A stretch of 8,884 bases of DNA, taken from Lachnospiraceae bacterium. Lineage in GTDB: Bacteria; Bacillota_A; Clostridia; Lachnospirales; Lachnospiraceae. Below the pieces are notes generated by a model. That model had not been told where the DNA came from. It saw only the letters and a list, made by a program, of their open reading frames with translations, and searched no databases. Positions 4,811 through 8,884 of the stretch are shown here, piece after piece. The position numbers and the translations under genes were made by a program. Numbering within the stretch: the stretch's first letter is position 1; each line of letters opens with the position of its first letter. The stretch lies in assembly GCA_016281675.1 (NCBI GenBank), contig JAEEJD010000204.1, positions 1-8,884 on the forward strand, given 5' to 3'.

Positions 4811-6736
4811 TCAGTCTTCGGCAGTCTCTTCCCTGCGCACTCTGCCGTCGATCTCCGCACGTACATCTTTAATGAACGCATCGAGGTCCTTAGCGCCCTC
4901 ATCACCGAGGAAACGGCTTCTTACCGCAATGTTGCCCGCCTCTTCCTCTTTCTGTCCGAGAATGAGCATGTAAGGAACCCTCTGAAGTCTCGCTTCCCTG
5001 ATCTTGTATCCGATCTTCTCTGATCTCGTATCGATCTCCGCGCGAATGCCCGCTGCCTTAAGCTTTTCAAGAACACTCTCGGAATAATCGAAATACTTGT
5101 CGGATATCGGGAGTACCTTGACCTGAACAGGCGAGAGCCATGTCGGGAACTTGCCGGCACAGTTCTCGGTAAGTACGCCAATGAATCTCTCAACGGAGCC
5201 GAATACAACCCTGTGTATCATTACGGGCATATGCTCCGCTCCGTCCGCTCCCGTATACTTCAGATCGAAGTTCTGGGGAAGCTGGAAGTCAAGCTGGATC
5301 GTACCGCACTGCCATTCTCTCTTCAGGCAGTCCTTAACATGGAAATCGATCTTCGGTCCATAGAATGCTCCGTCGCCTTCATTTATCTCGTAAGGAAGTC
5401 CCATCTTCTCGAGAGCGGCCTTCAGTCCGTTTGTTGCCTTTTCCCAGTCCTCGAGTGAGCCCATGTGATCCTCGGGCATCGTTGACAGTTCAATGGTGTA
5501 CGTGAAGCCCAGTTTCTCATATACCTCATCGATCAGTCTGACTATATGTTCAACTTCCTCGCCGACCTGATCCATCGAGATGAACTCATGCGCATCATCC
5601 TGATGGAATGCGCGCACTCTCATAAGACCATGAAGAGCGCCTGATTTCTCATGTCTGTGAACGAGTCCGACCTCAGCATATCTGATGGGAAGCTCCCTGT
5701 ATGATCTCGGCTGGTTCTTATATACAAGAATTGAACCCGGGCAGTTCATCGGCTTGATGCAGAACAGTTCTTCGTCGATGGTTGAAGTATACATATTCTC
5801 ACTGTAATGATCCCAGTGTCCCGAAGTGATCCAGAGCGACTGGTTGAGCATTACAGGTGTCTCTATCTCCTGATAGCCGTTACGGTAATGAACCTCCCTC
5901 CAGTATTTCATCAGTTCATTTCGAAGTATCATTCCGTTCGGAAGGAAGAACGGGAATCCCGGTCCTTCATCGGCCATCATGAACAGTCCCATTTCCTTGC
6001 CGATCTTACGGTGGTCACGCTTCTTCGCTTCTTCGAGCATTGTAAGATATTCCTCGAGTTCGGATGCCTTCGTATAGGAAGTTCCGTATATCCTCGTAAG
6101 CATCTTGTTCTTCTCGTTACCGCGCCAGTAAGCGCCTGCAACTTTCATCAGCTTGACCGCCTTGACAGGCTTTGTGGACATCAGGTGCGGACCTGCACAC
6201 AGGTCCGTAAAATCACCCTGTTTGTAGAATGATATTATCGCGTCTTCGGGAAGGTCACGGATAAGCTCAACCTTGTAAGGTTCCTTTGCCTCCTCCATGA
6301 GCTTGATCGCATCGGCTCTGGGAAGCTCGAATCTTTCAAGCGGGATATCCTCCTTGACGATCTTCTTCATCTCGTCTTCTATTGCGGCAAAATCTTCTTC
6401 CGTTATCGGTCTGTCACTGTCTATATCATAATAGAACCCGTCATCTATAGAAGGGCCTATCGCAAGCTTTACATCGGGCCACAGACGTTTGATCGCCTGA
6501 GCCATGATATGGCTTGTCGTATGACGGAATGCATCGCATCCGCCCTTGTCGGCAAATGTAAGAATGTTCAGGTTGCAATCCTTATCCACAACATAACGAA
6601 GGTCAACCCTCTGCCCGTCGATCTCTCCCGCACAGGCAACTCTTGCAAGTCCTTCCGAGATATCCTTTGCGATATCAATGACCGGCATTGCCGATGAATA
6701 TTCCTTTGCGGAACCGTCCTTAAGTGTAACTTTCAT
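4811..6736 (-). CDS. thrS: Threonyl-tRNA synthetase
   Basis: A 641-aa class II aminoacyl-tRNA synthetase that charges tRNA-Thr in the cytoplasm. The domain order is complete: TGS (1 to about 62); editing domain (about 65-225) with HTTSH (His72, His76) and DLCAGPH (Asp178, Cys180, His184) for hydrolysis of Ser-tRNA-Thr; catalytic core (about 245-530); anticodon-binding domain (about 535-635). The zinc ligands expected in the active site are Cys332 in NCPG, His383 in DDAH and His508 in VMIHR. Motif 2 is near 362-377 and motif 3 (VFGSVERFIG) near 511-520. The ATG at 6736 has AAAGGAGG 7 nt upstream. No T-box sequence is seen in the 131-nt gap upstream, unusual for a Firmicute thrS; that gap instead holds the double-hairpin element. 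No clear promoter is visible, so transcription may come from upstream. Confidence 0.98.
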   Translation of the reverse strand: MKVTLKDGSAKEYSSAMPVIDIAKDISEGLARVACAGEIDGQRVDLRYVVDKDCNLNILTFADKGGCDAFRHTTSHIMAQAIKRLWPDVKLAIGPSIDDGFYYDIDSDRPITEEDFAAIEDEMKKIVKEDIPLERFELPRADAIKLMEEAKEPYKVELIRDLPEDAIISFYKQGDFTDLCAGPHLMSTKPVKAVKLMKVAGAYWRGNEKNKMLTRIYGTSYTKASELEEYLTMLEEAKKRDHRKIGKEMGLFMMADEGPGFPFFLPNGMILRNELMKYWREVHYRNGYQEIETPVMLNQSLWITSGHWDHYSENMYTSTIDEELFCIKPMNCPGSILVYKNQPRSYRELPIRYAEVGLVHRHEKSGALHGLMRVRAFHQDDAHEFISMDQVGEEVEHIVRLIDEVYEKLGFTYTIELSTMPEDHMGSLEDWEKATNGLKAALEKMGLPYEINEGDGAFYGPKIDFHVKDCLKREWQCGTIQLDFQLPQNFDLKYTGADGAEHMPVMIHRVVFGSVERFIGVLTENCAGKFPTWLSPVQVKVLPISDKYFDYSESVLEKLKAAGIRAEIDTRSEKIGYKIREARLQRVPYMLILGQKEEEAGNIAVRSRFLGDEGAKDLDAFIKDVRAEIDGRVRREETAED

Positions 6737-6754
6737 ATCTTTTCCTCCTTTGTG
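6733..6754 (-). promoter_or_regulatory. thrS ribosome binding region, identical to that of padR
   Basis: The 22 nt at 6733-6754 are identical to 688-709 before padR. They include CACAAAGGAGG, AAAAGAT and the ATG. This is a very strong initiation site. The repeat is probably a favoured translation start of this genome rather than a shared regulator site. Confidence 0.7.
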
Positions 6755-6805
6755 GCGCCTATACGAGGGGCACTCACGAATAAATAATGTGCGTCGTCCA
6801 TTAGA

Positions 6806-6872
6806 ATTCTGCTACGCAGAATGGGACTCCGCGTGCAGGCAGGTTCTTCCCACTTCGTGGGTCCCTCCTACC
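6806..6872 (-). repeat. Stop-codon-anchored double-hairpin element, copy 2 (SEC-C/thrS junction)
   Basis: Minus strand: outer stem GGTAGG (6872-6867, containing the TAG stop of the SEC-C gene) pairs with CCTGCC (6843-6838) with one U-G pair. It encloses CCCAC-GAA-GTGGG (6861-6849), with 5-nt single-stranded pieces on each side. After 15 nt comes ATTCTGC-GTA-GCAGAAT (6822-6806). The 17 nt from CCCAC through GTGGGAAGA, and CTGCACG, are identical to the rpmI/rplT copy. The second hairpin differs from that copy by a C-G to G-C pair swap. Confidence 0.7.
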
Positions 6873-7377
6873 AGCCTCTACCACAACACTTTTTATACTT
6901 CTTGCCGCTTCCGCACGGACACGGATCGTTTCTTCCGATCTTGGGGCCTTCATGTCTGACTGTCTGGCTTGCCTTCTGCTCTTTGTAGAGTTCCTTCTGT
7001 TTGTCGGCATCGAATATGTCGTTCCACTCTTCGAGTCCGTACAGCCAGTCAGCGCCCGCTGCGACCATGTTCTTGTAGAGAAGTTCCTTGTCAAACTCAA
7101 GGCTTACCTTTGTCTTCTCCGTCATCTTCTCTATGTTGTTGGCCTTTTTGAGACTGTCGTTGATCCCGTCAAGAAATCCCGTCATCGTCATGATGTCGGT
7201 CTCATACTTTTCCGCAAGTTCGGCTACGGTTCCCGTAACTGCCGTGTCGGGATCTGCCAGGAGCTTTTTGTATATCCCCTTTTCAACCTCGAAATAATCG
7301 GCCCAGAGCTTCTGAAGCTTGTTCTTGTCGGCATTTTCGTCATATGCCATCTTACGCCATTTTTCAAGTAATGCCAT
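6868..7377 (-). CDS. SEC-C motif-containing protein
   Basis: A 169-aa protein: helical residues 1 to about 140, then a C-terminal SEC-C motif, [20 protein letters not shown], at about 146-166. The CxC and CC pairs bind zinc. This motif occurs at the C-terminus of SecA and in many small proteins, where it mediates protein or ribosome contacts. It is not SecA itself: no ATPase domain is present. The start is the ATG at 7377, with GAGG 8 nt upstream. A GTG two codons earlier is too close to that site. It is preceded by a candidate promoter and an inverted repeat. Its TAG stop lies within the structured element leading to thrS. The molecular role is unknown. Confidence 0.9.
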   Translation of the reverse strand: MALLEKWRKMAYDENADKNKLQKLWADYFEVEKGIYKKLLADPDTAVTGTVAELAEKYETDIMTMTGFLDGINDSLKKANNIEKMTEKTKVSLEFDKELLYKNMVAAGADWLYGLEEWNDIFDADKQKELYKEQKASQTVRHEGPKIGRNDPCPCGSGKKYKKCCGRGW

Positions 7378-7398
7378 TATCACTACCTCTTCTTTCTT

Positions 7399-7415
7399 AT
7401 TACATGGATTGTAAT
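7399..7415. promoter_or_regulatory. Operator-like inverted repeat upstream of the SEC-C gene
   Basis: ATTACA, 5 nt, TGTAAT: perfect 6-bp arms. It lies between the predicted transcription start (about 7421) and the ribosome binding site. It could be a repressor site or a weak RNA hairpin near the ribosome binding site. Confidence 0.45.
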
Positions 7416-7427
7416 GATTTTCTACTT

Positions 7428-7456
7428 ATTTAATCACATTTGACGGGCAAACACAA
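7428..7456 (-). promoter_or_regulatory. Candidate promoter of the SEC-C/thrS unit
   Basis: TTGTGT (7451-7456) and TTAAAT (7428-7433), 17 nt apart on the minus strand, with TGA before the -10. Both boxes are imperfect. It begins just after the greA stop. It is the only promoter-like site I see upstream of the SEC-C and thrS genes. Confidence 0.4.
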
Positions 7457-7464
7457 CCTTTTGA

Positions 7465-7968
7465 TCAGTACTGGCTTATTTCATCATCCTTATCGTCCGT
7501 CGATTTGTCTATGTCATTGATTATGACGTCGTAGGAAACATTCTCATTCACGTGCACCGTTACGCGGTCTCCGACCTTGTGTCCCATGAGCGCTTTTCCC
7601 ATCGGGGATTCGATACTGATATATCCGATCAGGGAATTGCTTCGGATTGTGGTCACGATCTTGTACTGCTCTATCTCGCCTTCATCGACTATCTCAACCG
7701 TAACGGTGTTGTTGATTCCAACCTCGTCATCCGCCGATGAATCGTCAATGATGTTTGCTGTTCTGACCATTCTGTCGAGGTAACGTATCCTCGATTCGTT
7801 CATATTCTTCTCACGCTTCGCGGCATAGTATTCGAAGTTCTCGGAAAGATCTCCCTGAGCACGCGCTATCTTGACGTCTTCGATAAGCTTAGGACGAAGC
7901 GTCAGTTTCCTGTATTCGATCTCGGCTTCCATCTTGTCGATGTCAGACTGTGTTAAATTATCCTGCAT
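7465..7968 (-). CDS. greA: GreA/GreB family transcription elongation factor
   Basis: A 167-aa Gre factor. It enters the RNA polymerase secondary channel and stimulates cleavage of backtracked RNA. The N-terminal coiled coil (about 1-75) carries the hallmark GDLSENFEYYAAKREK at about 39-54, with the acidic tip residues Asp and Glu that support catalysis. The C-terminal FKBP-like domain shows ISIESPMGKALMGHKVGDRV near 117-136. An acidic tail (STDDKDDEISQY) is longer than usual. The start is the ATG at 7968, preceded by AAAAGGAG at 8 nt. An earlier in-frame ATG at 8007 falls within a hairpin and has no ribosome binding site, so I rejected it. It is downstream of the ABC-F gene and probably co-transcribed. 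It is somewhat diverged, so GreA versus a paralogue is not fully certain. Confidence 0.9.
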   Translation of the reverse strand: MQDNLTQSDIDKMEAEIEYRKLTLRPKLIEDVKIARAQGDLSENFEYYAAKREKNMNESRIRYLDRMVRTANIIDDSSADDEVGINNTVTVEIVDEGEIEQYKIVTTIRSNSLIGYISIESPMGKALMGHKVGDRVTVHVNENVSYDVIINDIDKSTDDKDDEISQY

Positions 7969-7996
7969 ATTATTGTCTCCTTTTTTGCTCGCCCCA

Positions 7997-8067
7997 ACAT
8001 CTGCCATGCAGATGTCGCATTGTCATCAGGATTCCGTCACTTGCTTCGCAAGTGCCACCTCATGACA
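7997..8067 (-). repeat. Stop-codon-anchored double-hairpin element, copy 1 (ABC-F/greA junction)
   Basis: Minus strand: outer stem TGTCATGAGG (8067-8058, containing the TGA stop of the ABC-F gene) pairs with CCTGATGACA (8030-8021) at 9 of 10 positions. It encloses CACTTGC-GAA-GCAAGTG (8054-8038). After 5 nt comes ACATCTGC-ATG-GCAGATGT (8015-7997). The greA start is 28 nt further on. Primary sequence is unlike the other two copies, but the layout is the same. Confidence 0.7.
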
Positions 8068-8884
8068 TTTCCCAGATTTCCATAGTCTCGAGCAGCTCGG
8101 CTTCCGCGGCGTCGATCTCGCCCTGTATCTCGGAAAGCTTTGAATACATGCTCGCGTATTCGGGTTTACATAACTCTTCTTTGAGTTCGTCGATCCTGTT
8201 TTCGAGTTCTTCTATTTTGTCTTCAAGTTTTTTTATTCGACGCTGTCGTTTTTCTTCCTCTTTACCTGCAAGTCGCTCGGCCTGTGAAGTTGTTATTCCT
8301 TGGTTCTCAGTTTTGATGAAGCGGGTGTCCGCAGGGATGCCACCAAGCGAGTTCCGCAGACGCGAGGGCGTCTCCTGAGCGGCGAGGACTGTTTGAGCGA
8401 CTGGCGCCCTGTCGGACAGGACCCGCTTCTCCACATAGTCCTCATACCCAAACGGAAACAGTTGAGCACCGTCAGTTCGCATCTCCAATATCTGCGTCGA
8501 AACCTTCTTCACAAAATACCTGTCGTGCGAAACAAATATTACCGTTCCCGGAAAGCTTGCAAGCATCGCCTCAAGCGTTTCCTTCCCGATCATATCCATA
8601 TGGTTCGTCGGCTCATCGAGTATAAGCACATTCGGAAGCGTATGAAATATCTTTGCAAGACAGAGTCTCACGCGCTCACCGCCCGAAAGCATCGAAACGT
8701 CCTTGTACACTTCGTCCTGCGTGAAACAGAACGCCCCGAGCTGATTCCTGACCTCGGTCTCGGTCAGCGTCGGATACATATCCCAGTAATCGTCGATTAC
8801 CGTTTTGTCGGAAGTGTACTGCGCCATTCTCTGATCGAAATACCCGATCGCAACATTTGCCCCGAAGCGAAAATCACCCGACAG
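8060..8884 (-). CDS. ABC-F family ATPase, C-terminal part only (5' end beyond the window)
   Basis: The frame is open to the window edge, giving 274 residues from the second ATPase domain to the end. Visible are the signature LSGGERVRL, Walker B LILDEPTNHMD with its catalytic Glu, and the H-loop SHDRYFV. A charged coiled coil follows (KEEEKRQRRIKKLEDKIEEL). Two ATPase domains in one chain without membrane segments define the ABC-F group, which acts on ribosomes (translation factors or antibiotic-target protection). The subgroup cannot be decided without the N-terminal half and interdomain linker. An internal ATG at 8827 is not the start, because LSGDFRFGANVAIGYFDQR continues upstream in frame. 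Between YVEK and the coiled coil lies an odd segment encoded by a palindromic element. Confidence 0.93.
   Translation of the reverse strand: MSGDFRFGANVAIGYFDQRMAQYTSDKTVIDDYWDMYPTLTETEVRNQLGAFCFTQDEVYKDVSMLSGGERVRLCLAKIFHTLPNVLILDEPTNHMDMIGKETLEAMLASFPGTVIFVSHDRYFVKKVSTQILEMRTDGAQLFPFGYEDYVEKRVLSDRAPVAQTVLAAQETPSRLRNSLGGIPADTRFIKTENQGITTSQAERLAGKEEEKRQRRIKKLEDKIEELENRIDELKEELCKPEYASMYSKLSEIQGEIDAAEAELLETMEIWEMS
8318..8429. repeat. 112-bp intragenic palindromic element in the ABC-F gene
   Basis: Ends are inverted: GAAGCGGGT (8318-8326) and ACCCGCTTC (8421-8429). Pairing continues inward as GTCCG/CGGAC, CAGGG/CCCTG and GCCA/TGGC, about 23 pairs with small bulges. A further hairpin AGACGC-GAGG-GCGTCT sits inside (8358-8373). 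It is visibly more GC-rich than its surroundings. On the minus strand it is read in frame as about 37 residues, including VAQTVLAAQETPSRLRNSL, which does not resemble an ABC-F linker. Confidence 0.7.

Noticed and set aside
6849..6861. CCCACGAAGTGGG hairpin as an intrinsic terminator
   Set aside because: Only 5 pairs and followed by AAGAACC rather than U. The same holds for the rpmI/rplT copy, where termination would cut off L20.
7378..7383. GTG start for the SEC-C protein
   Set aside because: It is only 2 nt from the GAGG site, whereas ATG at 7377 has 8 nt spacing and gives the usual MALLEKW start.
7969..8007. Extended greA start at ATG 8007
   Set aside because: The ATG lies in the second hairpin of the intergenic element and lacks a ribosome binding site. 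The ATG at 7968 has a well-spaced AAAAGGAG.
1..8884. CRISPR arrays, tRNA or rRNA genes, integrase, transposase or phage genes
   Set aside because: I looked on both strands and saw no regularly spaced direct repeats, no tRNA-like folds and no such proteins.

Overview
The window looks like chromosome from a mid-GC member of the Firmicutes, class Clostridia, most likely a gut or rumen Lachnospiraceae-type organism. The reasons are the thrS / infC-rpmI-rplT neighbourhood, strong AAGGAGG ribosome binding sites, a PadR plus HAAS/DUF1700 pair, a SEC-C protein beside thrS, and a DegV protein. This assignment is inference. Apart from one small unknown gene (848-1342), every gene is on the minus strand, so transcription runs from high to low coordinates.

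Layout, in the direction of transcription: an ABC-F ATPase cut by the window edge (8884-8060); a GreA-type elongation factor (7968-7465); a SEC-C protein (7377-6868); threonyl-tRNA synthetase thrS (6736-4811); an unknown 129-aa protein (4790-4401) overlapping by 4 nt an unknown six-helix membrane protein (4404-3655). Next comes a sigma-A type promoter with a structured leader and intrinsic terminator before infC, which starts on ATA at 3427. rpmI, rplT and a DegV lipid-binding protein follow, the last starting 2 nt after the rplT stop. That operon meets the plus-strand unknown gene with no gap, and its likely terminator lies inside that gene. Beyond a promoter and operator region lie a PadR repressor (691-335) and a HAAS/DUF1700 membrane protein, cut by the other edge.

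Most genes concern translation and transcription: initiation factor, L35, L20, ThrRS, an ABC-F protein and GreA. The PadR pair is a separate, probably autoregulated envelope or signalling unit.

Two things stand out. First, three junctions between same-strand genes (ABC-F/greA, SEC-C/thrS, rpmI/rplT) share one predicted RNA architecture. An outer stem has its 5' strand over the upstream stop codon, encloses a GAA-triloop hairpin, and is followed by a second triloop hairpin before the next ribosome binding site. Outer-stem sequences differ at each site but remain complementary, which suggests a conserved structured element rather than chance. Second, the ABC-F gene carries a 112-bp palindromic segment with inverted ends, read through in frame, like an intragenic palindromic repeat. 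Smaller points are a probable leaderless mRNA for the plus-strand gene, the ATA start and attenuator of infC, and a PadR operator over the padR promoter.
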